DNA of 11,566 nt from UBA1715 sp045615765 (GTDB lineage Bacteria; Bacteroidota; Bacteroidia; Bacteroidales; UBA1715). Shown in pieces: positions 1 through 6,005 of this stretch. The stretch's first letter is position 1. The number at the start of each line of letters is the position of its first letter. The position numbers and the translations under genes are program-made. The notes under the pieces were generated by a model, which saw only the letters and a list, made by a program, of their open reading frames with translations, was not told where the DNA came from and did not search any database. Location: positions 1 through 11,566 of the forward strand of contig JAZLFM010000009.1 of NCBI GenBank assembly GCA_045615765.1. The letters run 5' to 3'.

Positions 1-615
1 ATATTTTGAGTTATAACCACTTGTCCCCCAGCCGAACAAGTCTATCCAACCGTTGTATGTAGAAGAAATGTTTTTATTTGCATCACCTATCATATCATAT
101 TGGTGTTCCGCAAAGCGCCACGTTTTTGTGCTTGCCTGATACTGCAAGTTTCCTTGCGAAAAATAAACCTGTTTATCTGCAGACACAGAGAATGCCGCTT
201 TTATCACTCCGTTTTCTCCGTTCTCATCTTTGTCACCTGTTTCTTCTCCATTATTTTCTTCCTCAGAAGTATCCGTTGCAGATTGTGAAACAACGATAAC
301 CTTAGAATCGGAATCTATTGCAACAGAGAAATACGATTCACGGGATTGGCCGCTTGCGTTTTGGGAAACAGAAACCGTAATCGCACCGTTACCCTTGCCG
401 CCCATTGGAGAAATGCTAATCCAGGCGGAATTGTTTTCAACATACCATACGCCGGTAGTTGTTACGCTTACAACCTTGGAGTCGGCATTCTGAGAAAATC
501 CAAGTTCCGTCTTCGAAACCTCCAATTTTGCTTCTGGTGTCGGTTCGTCACTACACGATGCCATTGTTATTGCACCTAAGCAGAACATAGCAATTGTTTT
601 CAAGAAATGTTTCAT
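1..615 (-). CDS. BACON-domain surface lipoprotein, N-terminal part (truncated by window edge)
   Basis: Translating the minus strand from the ATG at 615 gives an open frame of 205 codons that runs off the left edge, so the C-terminus is missing. Residues 1-21 form a lipoprotein signal peptide ending in the lipobox MASC; C21 would be lipidated, and the following SDEP resembles the acidic surface-export signal of Bacteroidetes lipoproteins. Residues about 31-113 fit a BACON domain (WYVENNSAWISI, then a G-rich turn, an NASGQSRE segment and a final VSQSA). A Glu/Asp/Asn/Gly-rich linker (114-136) leads into a second module from about 138 with FSVSADKQVYFSQGNLQYQ and GWIDLFGWGTSGYN. I recall this module from many uncharacterised Bacteroidales surface proteins but cannot name it. 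BACON domains often mediate carbohydrate or mucin binding, or act as spacers in surface proteins; the ligand here is unknown. Confidence is high for a surface lipoprotein and moderate for BACON. Confidence 0.85.
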   Translation of the reverse strand, partial: MKHFLKTIAMFCLGAITMASCSDEPTPEAKLEVSKTELGFSQNADSKVVSVTTTGVWYVENNSAWISISPMGGKGNGAITVSVSQNASGQSRESYFSVAIDSDSKVIVVSQSATDTSEEENNGEETGDKDENGENGVIKAAFSVSADKQVYFSQGNLQYQASTKTWRFAEHQYDMIGDANKNISSTYNGWIDLFGWGTSGYNSKY

Positions 616-617
616 GA

Positions 618-677
618 TTATATAATTAAATTAAACAAAAAAGCGACTCCCCTGCTTTTGCAGAAAAGTCGCTCCAT
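618..677 (-). other. Possible 19-codon leader ORF spanning the terminator hairpin
   Basis: An ATG at 677 opens a frame of 19 codons (MERLFCKSRGVAFLFNLII) whose TAA at 620-618 is two bases before the start codon of the lipoprotein gene. It covers the whole terminator hairpin, so ribosomes on it would interfere with folding. There is no recognisable Shine-Dalgarno site, and an ORF this short can occur by chance. A second, even shorter ATG frame of eight codons lies upstream around 722-696. Treat this as a candidate only. Confidence 0.2.
637..673 (-). terminator. Intrinsic-terminator-like hairpin in the leader of the BACON lipoprotein gene
   Basis: Read on the minus strand, AGCGACT (673-667) pairs with AGTCGCT (648-642). 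An inner CTGC/GCAG pairs around an AAAA loop, and the three bases between the two stems can form U-G wobble pairs, giving a nearly continuous 14-bp stem. Six T residues follow at the 3' side (642-637). The plus-strand reading has no T-run, so the signal is directional. It lies only 21 bases before the ATG at 615 and downstream of the likely promoter. It would therefore stop transcripts before the gene unless read through: either an attenuator or the end of a short RNA. Confidence 0.7.
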
Positions 678-798
678 AATTCAAAATAAGATAGGGTTAC
701 ACTACACATGTGTATACAACCATTTGGATTTTCCAAATAATTGTGGCACAAATTGTTATTTAATCTCGCTATTCCCACACAATTGGTTTTTGATTGTA

Positions 799-806
799 CA
801 AATATA
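799..806 (-). promoter_or_regulatory. Bacteroidetes -7 box (TATATTTG) for the BACON lipoprotein leader
   Basis: On the minus strand the sequence reads TATATTTG, an exact match to the Bacteroidetes primary sigma -7 consensus TAnnTTTG. The expected start site is near 793, giving a leader of about 178 bases before the ATG at 615. I see no good -33 TTG element at the usual spacing, only a weak TTCC about 23 bases upstream. A perfect inverted repeat (AATAATT-GAT-AATTATT, 811-827) sits directly upstream and could be a regulator site. Confidence 0.5.
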
Positions 807-965
807 GGAAAATAATTGATAATTATTCGGAACCACCCACTTTAGTCTTGTAGCTCTATGTCGTTTTCCTGAAACTCTTTCTTTTTCTATAAAATCCTCA
901 ATCATAAAAACAATGCAACCCCTACGGGGATGTTTGATTTTTGCGGAATATTGGATTTATTTTTT

Positions 966-996
966 CTTGAATTTCCCCACCTATTTATTACATTTG
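966..996 (+). promoter_or_regulatory. Bacteroidetes-type promoter of the B12 uptake operon
   Basis: A TTG at 967-969 is followed after exactly 19 bases by TACATTTG at 989-996, an excellent fit to the Bacteroidetes TTG-N19-TAnnTTTG promoter. The predicted start, around 1000-1003, coincides with the 5' strand of riboswitch helix P1. That makes the assignment much stronger than either signal alone. The bases between the two divergent promoters (about 830-965) hold no gene that I can support. Confidence 0.75.
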
Positions 997-1000
997 TCAC

Positions 1001-1171
1001 AGAATTGGTGCTGACACACTTTGGTGTGGATGTGAAAAGGGAATCAGGTGTAAAACCTGAACTGTTTCCGCAGCTGTTAGTTTCGTTAAGTTCTATACAA
1101 ACAAGCATCACTGTTCTGTTGAATGGGAAGATCAGTATAGAATGAAATAAGTCAGAAGACCTGCCAAATCT
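1001..1171 (+). ncRNA. Cobalamin riboswitch
   Basis: The leader carries the conserved parts of the B12 riboswitch in order. The 5' strand AGAATTGG (1001-1008) pairs, with one mismatch, with CCAAATCT (1164-1171). A CACAC-TTTG-GTGTG hairpin lies at 1015-1028. The core AAAGGGAATCAGGTG (1036-1050) has a CAGGT/ACCTG stem (1045-1059). CCGCAGCTGT is at 1068-1077, and the B12 box AAGTCAGAAGACCTGCC at 1149-1165. There is no T-run terminator between 1171 and the start codon at 1212, so control is more likely at translation initiation, by masking of the ribosome-binding region. Cobalamin binding is expected to reduce expression of the transporter genes downstream. Confidence 0.93.
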
Positions 1172-1211
1172 ACATACTTACCAAATGAGCGGGATAATCA
1201 TTGAGTAACAA

Positions 1212-3119
1212 ATGAAAAGACAACTGACTGTACTTTTTTCATTGCTGGTAGCCATACCTGTGCTATGTCAGTCTGTAACCGATACGGTACAAATTGACAT
1301 TGTGCCTATTTATGCGCAACCATCGTTCTTTAACGATGGAGCCAAACGTATTGAATACGATTCACTTACGCTCCAAACTACCCGTAGCAATTCATTAAGT
1401 GACCTCCTATCCCATTCCACCGCGCTCATAATAAAGAATTATGGAACGGAAGGAATGTCTAGTTCGGTTTCGCTTCGTGGAGGTGGCGCTACGCGTACAC
1501 AAATTTCTTGGGAAGGTTTTCCTTTAAATGCAAACTCTAACGGCGAAAATGACATATCGCAAATACCAATTTCTGGCTTTACAAATATTGCAATCGACCA
1601 CAGCGCATCGGCAACACAATTCGGGAATGGAACTTTCGGAGGAGCAATAGAATTAAAGAACAAACCATTGTGGAGAAAACAAGTCAAAGCATCGTGCCTA
1701 CTTTCTGCCGGTAGTTTTGGAACTTACAAAGCAAACACCGGATATACCGTAGGAAATAAAAACATTCAATATTCTGGTTCCATATTTTATACAAAATCGG
1801 AAAGTGACTTTGAATATTACGATTATGTACGCTTGGAAAATGTGCATCGTAAAAATGCAGACTATTATAAATGGGGAACAATACAGAATCTACACATAAA
1901 ATTCTCAGAACATATTTTTGCCCATGGTGCTCTTTGGTATCAGGTAAATAAATCGAACTTGCCTGCATTATTAGGTAGCGACCCTAACAATGCCGAAAAA
2001 CAAACCGATTCACTGTTTCGTGCTGTTGCGTCATTGCAAATGATTTACCCGAAAACAAGAGTCATTTACAAGACCATGTATATAAATGACTATGAACTAT
2101 ATACTAAAAAAATCACACCTTCGGCAGAATTGTACACTACTTATAGCGAAATAGCAAACATAAGTAACATGCATTCACTGCAATTACGGCAACGATTAAG
2201 CAAAACTCTATCATTTAGTGCTGAGGCCCAAGGGAAAATTGCTAAAGCAAATGTCGGCGATTATGGTGGCGAAAAACGAGAGAATTCCATTGCAGGAATT
2301 GCTGCAATTCAATACAAGCAAAGCGACTTTGCCAGTTCATTTTCTATTCGCAAGGAATGGAACTCACAATACAAAATTCCATATATCGTAAACATCGGTG
2401 CCGACTATGCTTTATTGCACAAAAAACTTATAATTCGCGCAACAGCAGGAAACAAATACAGAACCCCTACCTTTAACGATTTGTATTGGGTAGCATGGGG
2501 AAATCCTGACTTAAAACCAGAACATGGATTTTCGGCAGAAAGTGGTTTTACTTACAAAATCATAGCGAAAGATTCAACCGAATTGACAACAGATTTCACC
2601 ATTTTTCATGCTACTATCAACGACATGATAATGTGGACACAGCAAGGAGCCGTATGGCACCCCAACAACACTGCACAAGCGGTTTTACAAGGAATCGAAC
2701 TAAATGCGAATTTCAACAAAACATTTAACAAATTTACTATTCGCAATAATTTTGCTATAAATCTAAACACATCGCACATCACAAAAATGTACGATGCCGA
2801 CGACAGCGACAACATTGGTCACCAATTATATTACGTACCAAAATTTGAATTAGCATACCGACCACAAATAGAGATTTGGAATACAAATCTTAGTTTACAT
2901 TTCCATTATGAAAGCAAGCGTTACTATGCGCTTGAAAAAAATCTTGACGCATACTTTTTAGCCGATTTAGGCATACAACATACCATACATTTTCAGAAAA
3001 CAAAATTGGTTATCGGAGGAAAAATAAACAATATTACAAATACAGTGTACGAACAAATTCGTTCCTACCCTCTTCCAAAACGAAATTACGAAATCAGTAT
3101 TCAATTTTTTATTAACTAA
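1212..3119 (+). CDS. btuB: TonB-dependent outer-membrane cobalamin receptor (BtuB-like)
   Basis: The 635-residue protein has a signal peptide (about 1-20, hydrophobic core and a cleavage site near LCQS). A plug domain spans about 40-155: the DLLSHSTALIIKNYG segment, the SLRGGGATRTQISWEG motif and the FGNGTFGGAIEL end are typical. The rest is a 22-strand beta-barrel with alternating aromatic and polar strands, closing with a C-terminal YEISIQFFIN strand. It lacks the N-terminal carboxypeptidase-like extension of SusC-type receptors and is close to BtuB in size. It imports cobalamin across the outer membrane using TonB-ExbBD energy. The substrate call rests on the B12 riboswitch in its leader and the BtuG-like partner 11 bases downstream; the sequence alone would only say TonB-dependent receptor. 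Confidence 0.9.
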   Translation: MKRQLTVLFSLLVAIPVLCQSVTDTVQIDIVPIYAQPSFFNDGAKRIEYDSLTLQTTRSNSLSDLLSHSTALIIKNYGTEGMSSSVSLRGGGATRTQISWEGFPLNANSNGENDISQIPISGFTNIAIDHSASATQFGNGTFGGAIELKNKPLWRKQVKASCLLSAGSFGTYKANTGYTVGNKNIQYSGSIFYTKSESDFEYYDYVRLENVHRKNADYYKWGTIQNLHIKFSEHIFAHGALWYQVNKSNLPALLGSDPNNAEKQTDSLFRAVASLQMIYPKTRVIYKTMYINDYELYTKKITPSAELYTTYSEIANISNMHSLQLRQRLSKTLSFSAEAQGKIAKANVGDYGGEKRENSIAGIAAIQYKQSDFASSFSIRKEWNSQYKIPYIVNIGADYALLHKKLIIRATAGNKYRTPTFNDLYWVAWGNPDLKPEHGFSAESGFTYKIIAKDSTELTTDFTIFHATINDMIMWTQQGAVWHPNNTAQAVLQGIELNANFNKTFNKFTIRNNFAINLNTSHITKMYDADDSDNIGHQLYYVPKFELAYRPQIEIWNTNLSLHFHYESKRYYALEKNLDAYFLADLGIQHTIHFQKTKLVIGGKINNITNTVYEQIRSYPLPKRNYEISIQFFIN

Positions 3120-3130
3120 ATATTTAAACA

Positions 3131-4204
3131 ATGAAAAGAAACATTTTCAGACTTTCAACTTTGCTTTTAGCAAGTGCAGCAATCCTTACTTCTTGTAACA
3201 AGGATGATGAAAACAAACCAAAAGGAGAATTTTCTTCTGCAACATTCATAGTATGCGAAGGAAACTTCAGCAGTAACGATGCAGACGTGTATGCAATTAC
3301 AAAAGATGGCTTACAAAAAGATATTTTCGCTGAGACAAACGACCGTCCTCTTGGCGACGTTGCTAACTCAATGAAAATTATCGGCAACAAAGCGTATATC
3401 GTTGTAAACAACTCACAAAAAGTAGAAGTTGTAAACGCTAACACATTCGAAAGCGAAGGAACTATCAAAGGTCTTTCGTACCCACGTTATGTAGAAAAGC
3501 GCAACGACAGCGAAATCTTCGTAACTAACGGCAACGGATTTGGTAGCGACTATGTGTATGTTGTAAACAACGCTTCATTAGAAAAAGTTGACTCTGTTGC
3601 AACAGGTGCAGGACCAAACGCAATGGTAATTTCTAACGGAAAACTATTCGTCGCAAATATGGGTGGTTTCACTAACGACAACACTATCACTGTAATAAAC
3701 GTGAAGACATTAGCTGTAGAAAAAACTATCACTGTAGGTGATCTTCCTGCCGACCTTGAAGTTGACAACAACGGTAATGTACTTGTTCTTTGCAAAGGTT
3801 TATCAGTATACAACTACGATGCTGCAGGTAATTATCTTGGTTCTGAAGTTGTTAGCAATTCAACATTAGTAAAAATCGATGCAAATTCTTTATCAACTAC
3901 AACAATAAAAGATTTCGACCACCAAATTTCTTGCTATGGAGAAAACGTTTTGGCATACAATAATGGAACTATCTACTACCTTGACGGTGGCTTAATTAGC
4001 ATGAGCGAAAATGGCGGCAATGCCACTACTGTAGTAGAAGACTACAACGTATATGGTGTTTCTATCGATTCTAAAAGCAAAAACATTTGGGTTCTTTCAA
4101 CACCGTACGGAAGTGCTCACACTGCAACATTATACAACGCAGACGGAACTGTAGCACAAGCACAAACTGTTGGAAACTATCCAAAAATGGTAGTTACAAA
4201 ATAA
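3131..4204 (+). CDS. btuG: Surface cobalamin-binding beta-propeller lipoprotein (BtuG-like, DUF5074/YncE-type)
   Basis: The 357-residue protein begins with a lipoprotein signal peptide ending in LTSC (C22). The next residues, NKDDE, closely match the Bacteroidetes lipoprotein export signal, so the protein should sit on the outer face of the outer membrane. Residues about 37-355 are a string of beta-propeller blades with repeats such as NKAYIVVNNSQKVEVVNANT, NGKLFVANMGG and DNTITVINVKTLAVEKTITVG, as in YncE-like and DUF5074 proteins. In Bacteroides, BtuG proteins of this type bind cobalamin with very high affinity and form a lid over BtuB. Here the gene follows a BtuB-like gene by 11 bases under the same riboswitch, which supports that role. 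Cobalamin-contact residues cannot be judged by eye. Confidence 0.85.
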   Translation: MKRNIFRLSTLLLASAAILTSCNKDDENKPKGEFSSATFIVCEGNFSSNDADVYAITKDGLQKDIFAETNDRPLGDVANSMKIIGNKAYIVVNNSQKVEVVNANTFESEGTIKGLSYPRYVEKRNDSEIFVTNGNGFGSDYVYVVNNASLEKVDSVATGAGPNAMVISNGKLFVANMGGFTNDNTITVINVKTLAVEKTITVGDLPADLEVDNNGNVLVLCKGLSVYNYDAAGNYLGSEVVSNSTLVKIDANSLSTTTIKDFDHQISCYGENVLAYNNGTIYYLDGGLISMSENGGNATTVVEDYNVYGVSIDSKSKNIWVLSTPYGSAHTATLYNADGTVAQAQTVGNYPKMVVTK

Positions 4205-4230
4205 TATCATTTTAATATATTTTTACATGT

Positions 4231-4258
4231 ACAGAGACGCACGGCCGTGCGTCTCTGT
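4231..4258. repeat. REP-like palindrome, copy 1
   Basis: This is a 28-bp perfect palindrome centred on CGG|CCG. Compared with copy 2 at 4561-4590, the central 24 bp are the same. The two outermost base pairs differ on both arms together (A-T and C-G here, G-C and T-A there), so pairing is kept despite the changes. It flanks a RAYT gene, as REP elements typically do. Confidence 0.8.
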
Positions 4259-4267
4259 TTTTTTATA
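4231..4267 (+). terminator. Rho-independent terminator of the btuB-btuG operon built from a REP-like palindrome
   Basis: A perfect 28-bp palindrome (4231-4258; left arm ACAGAGACGCACGG, right arm its exact reverse complement) is followed by seven T residues from 4258. This makes a strong intrinsic terminator 26 bases after the btuG stop codon. The inner 24 bp are identical to a second palindrome inside the neighbouring transposase gene at 4561-4590, so the terminator stem appears to be a REP-family element. It also lies just past the 3' end of the convergent transposase gene, where the minus-strand reading lacks a T-run. Confidence 0.85.
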
Positions 4268-4901
4268 GATTACCAAACTGCAACGAGTCATTTGTCCATT
4301 TTATCGGATTACAAACAATATATCTGGAAATGTTTTGATATTCTATTTCATTTCGGATAATATGATCGTAATAATTCGCCTGCCACAATGGATTGTGTTT
4401 GTTATATTTCAACATGGACAAATTATTTGCATCAATCCAATCGTCAATTTGTTTTATTGTTGTTGATTTGAAACCGGCAACAAATGACGAAATTGATTTT
4501 GGTTGTCGTTGTAATTGTAATTGTTTTGATTTTGATTCCGTTTCCGATTTTGATTCCGATTGTAGAGACGCACGGCCGTGCGTCTCTACATTACGGCCCT
4601 GCGATTGCATAACACATTCACAATGTTTTTTATCCAAAATTACAATTGCATGCAAATGATTGGGCATTAATACAAATTCACCCAAATACAATTCTTCACG
4701 AATTTCAAACGATTTGAAAAATTCTGTATATACAATCCGACCGATATCGTTCAAAATCATTTTTCCATTCTCGACACGGCCAAATACATGTTTCCGTCCA
4801 TGGGTAACTATGGTGATAAAATAATATCCATTTTGAGCATAATTCCAACCACGTAATCGATTGGATGGTATGCGATATTTGTTTTTAAATTTTTCTGGCA
4901 T
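4263..4901 (-). CDS. REP-associated tyrosine transposase (RAYT, Y1/HUH family)
   Basis: The 212-residue protein matches RAYTs from start to end. It opens with a basic RIPSNRLRGWNYAQNGYYFITIVT segment and has the HUH-type metal-binding motif MPNHLHAIVIL (H82, H84). The catalytic-tyrosine helix is QANYYDHIIRNE (Y178 is the best candidate, Y177 the alternative), followed by ISRYIVCNPIKW. RAYTs cut and join single-stranded DNA at REP hairpins that begin with GTAG. Residues 104-114 (NVETHGRASLQ) are encoded by a perfect REP-like palindrome lying in the gene itself. They are followed by a low-complexity Ser/Glu/Lys and Gln/Leu stretch (115-135), so the segment between the two catalytic halves is longer than needed for the fold. 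The frame is intact and the motifs are present, so activity is possible. Confidence 0.88.
   Translation of the reverse strand: MPEKFKNKYRIPSNRLRGWNYAQNGYYFITIVTHGRKHVFGRVENGKMILNDIGRIVYTEFFKSFEIREELYLGEFVLMPNHLHAIVILDKKHCECVMQSQGRNVETHGRASLQSESKSETESKSKQLQLQRQPKSISSFVAGFKSTTIKQIDDWIDANNLSMLKYNKHNPLWQANYYDHIIRNEIEYQNISRYIVCNPIKWTNDSLQFGNL
4561..4590. repeat. REP-like palindrome, copy 2, inside the RAYT coding sequence
   Basis: This is a 30-bp perfect palindrome with left arm TGTAGAGACGCACGG and right arm its reverse complement. It contains the GTAG at the hairpin foot that characterises REP elements recognised by RAYT proteins. It lies 330 bases from copy 1 and is read through in frame by the transposase gene, where it supplies residues 104-114. 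Being a palindrome with no stop in this frame, it could be tolerated as a linker. Confidence 0.85.
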
Positions 4902-5102
4902 TGTATTTATATTTTAATTGGTTGCAGTTAATTGTGGATTTATCCATCGATAAAATCATTACATTAACGATACTTTTGAATAATTATTTTACCACTAATA
5001 AAATTGACTTACCATTATTCTACATCATATTTATTTCTATCTTTGTCTTGTAAAATTATTGGATGTTATATTCTACATTGGATACGGTATTATAATCTCG
5101 CA

Positions 5103-5123
5103 CAAATAGTTATAAACTATTTG
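5103..5123. promoter_or_regulatory. Perfect inverted repeat upstream of the methyltransferase gene (possible operator 1)
   Basis: CAAATAGTT-ATA-AACTATTTG is a perfect 9-bp inverted repeat with a 3-base spacer, a common layout for a dimeric repressor or activator site. Its right end supplies a TTTG that could be a -33 element for the gene at 5195. No T-run follows, so it is not a terminator. The regulator is unknown. Confidence 0.4.
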
Positions 5124-5140
5124 ACGAGGCTTTGAATTTG

Positions 5141-5158
5141 CATAACAAATTTGTTATG
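5141..5158. promoter_or_regulatory. Perfect 18-bp palindrome upstream of the methyltransferase gene (possible operator 2)
   Basis: CATAACAAATTTGTTATG is a perfect palindrome. Its centre contains CAAATTTG (5146-5153), one mismatch from the Bacteroidetes -7 consensus. It lies 22 bases after the TTTG at the end of the first inverted repeat, somewhat longer than the usual spacing of about 19. If this is the promoter, both palindromes overlap core promoter elements, the arrangement expected for a repressor. A start site around 5160 would also exclude the upstream ATG at 5132 as the real translation start. Confidence 0.4.
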
Positions 5159-5194
5159 TATTATTTTTATTTTTTCAATTCAAAATATAATACT

Positions 5195-5968
5195 ATGGAA
5201 AATAACACTGTAAATAATTTCGATTTCGACATTTCTCTTATCGGAGAATTCTTTAAAGCAATGCCTCAACAAGGACCTGGCTCCAACGAGGAAACTATCA
5301 AAGCATTATCGTATATACAAGATGAATTACCCTGCAATGCGACAATAGCAGACATTGGTTGTGGAACAGGACGACAGACTATCGTATTGGCAAAAGCCCT
5401 ACCCACTTCATCTATCGTTGCCGTAGATTTTCTACCACAAGCAATCGACGGGCTACAAGAACGAATACAAAAAGAACATGTTTGCAATGCAACTTCCCTA
5501 CAAGCAGACATGGCAGATTTGCCATTTACAGACCATTCCTACGATTTATTCTGGGCAGAAGGTTCCATTTACCACATCGGCTTTGAAAAAGGTTTACGCT
5601 ATTGGTATCAGTTTCTAAAAGACAAGGGATTTCTTATCTTTTCTGATTGTTGTTGGCTTAGCAACAAACGACCAGAAAATACGCAATGGTTTACGGAAAA
5701 CTTCGAAGAAATTGACAGTATAGCAAACAAATGTGCCATTATCGAAAAGTGCGGTTATACTGTAAGACAAACATTTGTAGTTTCTTCTGCTAGTTGGACT
5801 GAAAATTATTACAAACCTATGCAGAAGCGAATTCCCGAGTTTCTTGCTGAATATCCGGAATCACAATTTGCTACATTTCTTACGGAAAATCTCACAAAAG
5901 AAATGCAACAATATGATTTATATGGATACTTGTATGGATATGTTTTCTTTATCGTACAAAAACAATAA
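5195..5968 (+). CDS. Class I SAM-dependent methyltransferase (UbiE/type 11-like)
   Basis: The protein has 257 residues from the ATG at 5195. The frame is open from an ATG at 5132, but the extra 21 residues (MNLHNKFVMYYFYFFNSKYNT) look like translated AT-rich leader and contain the palindrome, so I prefer the second start. The Rossmann methyltransferase motifs are clear: motif I IADIGCGTGRQTIVLA, the acidic end of beta 2 in IVAVDFLPQAI, DMADLPF for motif II, and the post-motif segment YDLFWAEGSIYHIGFEKGL. The C-terminal third has a lid-like region with paired tryptophans and tyrosines. It transfers a methyl group from S-adenosylmethionine to a small molecule or lipid that cannot be identified here. 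It has its own terminator and no co-directional neighbour, so it is probably monocistronic. Confidence 0.88.
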   Translation: MENNTVNNFDFDISLIGEFFKAMPQQGPGSNEETIKALSYIQDELPCNATIADIGCGTGRQTIVLAKALPTSSIVAVDFLPQAIDGLQERIQKEHVCNATSLQADMADLPFTDHSYDLFWAEGSIYHIGFEKGLRYWYQFLKDKGFLIFSDCCWLSNKRPENTQWFTENFEEIDSIANKCAIIEKCGYTVRQTFVVSSASWTENYYKPMQKRIPEFLAEYPESQFATFLTENLTKEMQQYDLYGYLYGYVFFIVQKQ

Positions 5969-5974
5969 CCACTT

Positions 5975-6005
5975 AAAGGCGGGAGAAATCCTGCCTTTAT
6001 TTTTT
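5975..6005 (+). terminator. Intrinsic terminator after the methyltransferase gene
   Basis: AAAGGCGGG and CCTGCCTTT form a nine-pair stem (one G-T wobble) around an AGAAAT loop, followed by a T-run at 6000-6005. It starts six bases after the stop codon. The stem overlaps the stop codon of the convergent antiporter gene (5999-5997). In the minus direction the bases after the stem are not T-rich, so termination of that operon here would be weaker. Confidence 0.8.

Larger units (their letters stand above)
4902..5194. other. AT-rich intergenic region between divergent RAYT and methyltransferase genes
   Basis: About 290 bases separate the RAYT start from the preferred methyltransferase start. The left two thirds hold no gene and no clear promoter for the RAYT. 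Only a small TGGAT-TT-ATCCA inverted repeat near 4935 stands out. The right third carries the two inverted repeats listed separately. Confidence 0.5.

Noticed and set aside
78..579. Plus-strand open frames across the left end
   Set aside because: They are antisense shadows of the minus-strand BACON lipoprotein, which has a signal peptide, lipobox and domain-like sequence.
916..932. CAACCCC-TAC-GGGGATG hairpin between the divergent promoters
   Set aside because: It has a short stem with one mismatch and only a weak T-rich stretch on the minus side, and no transcript is known to end there. It could be a dispersed repeat remnant but is too short to call.
930..1145. Open frame of 71 codons on the plus strand, and the opposing one at 902-1111
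   Set aside because: Both overlap the promoter and cobalamin riboswitch and have no protein-like features.
4231..4590. Two identical palindromes as the start of a CRISPR array or as IS terminal repeats
   Set aside because: There are only two copies 330 bp apart with coding sequence between, no spacer-sized periodicity and no target-site duplications; the REP/RAYT reading fits better.
4393..4659. Cys/Asp-rich 88-residue plus-strand frame
   Set aside because: It is the antisense of the RAYT gene; its composition simply reflects the low-complexity linker and the palindrome.
5132..5194. Upstream ATG giving a methyltransferase 21 residues longer
   Set aside because: The added residues are AT-rich leader translation containing a palindrome and candidate -7 element, and the second ATG begins where family-like sequence starts.
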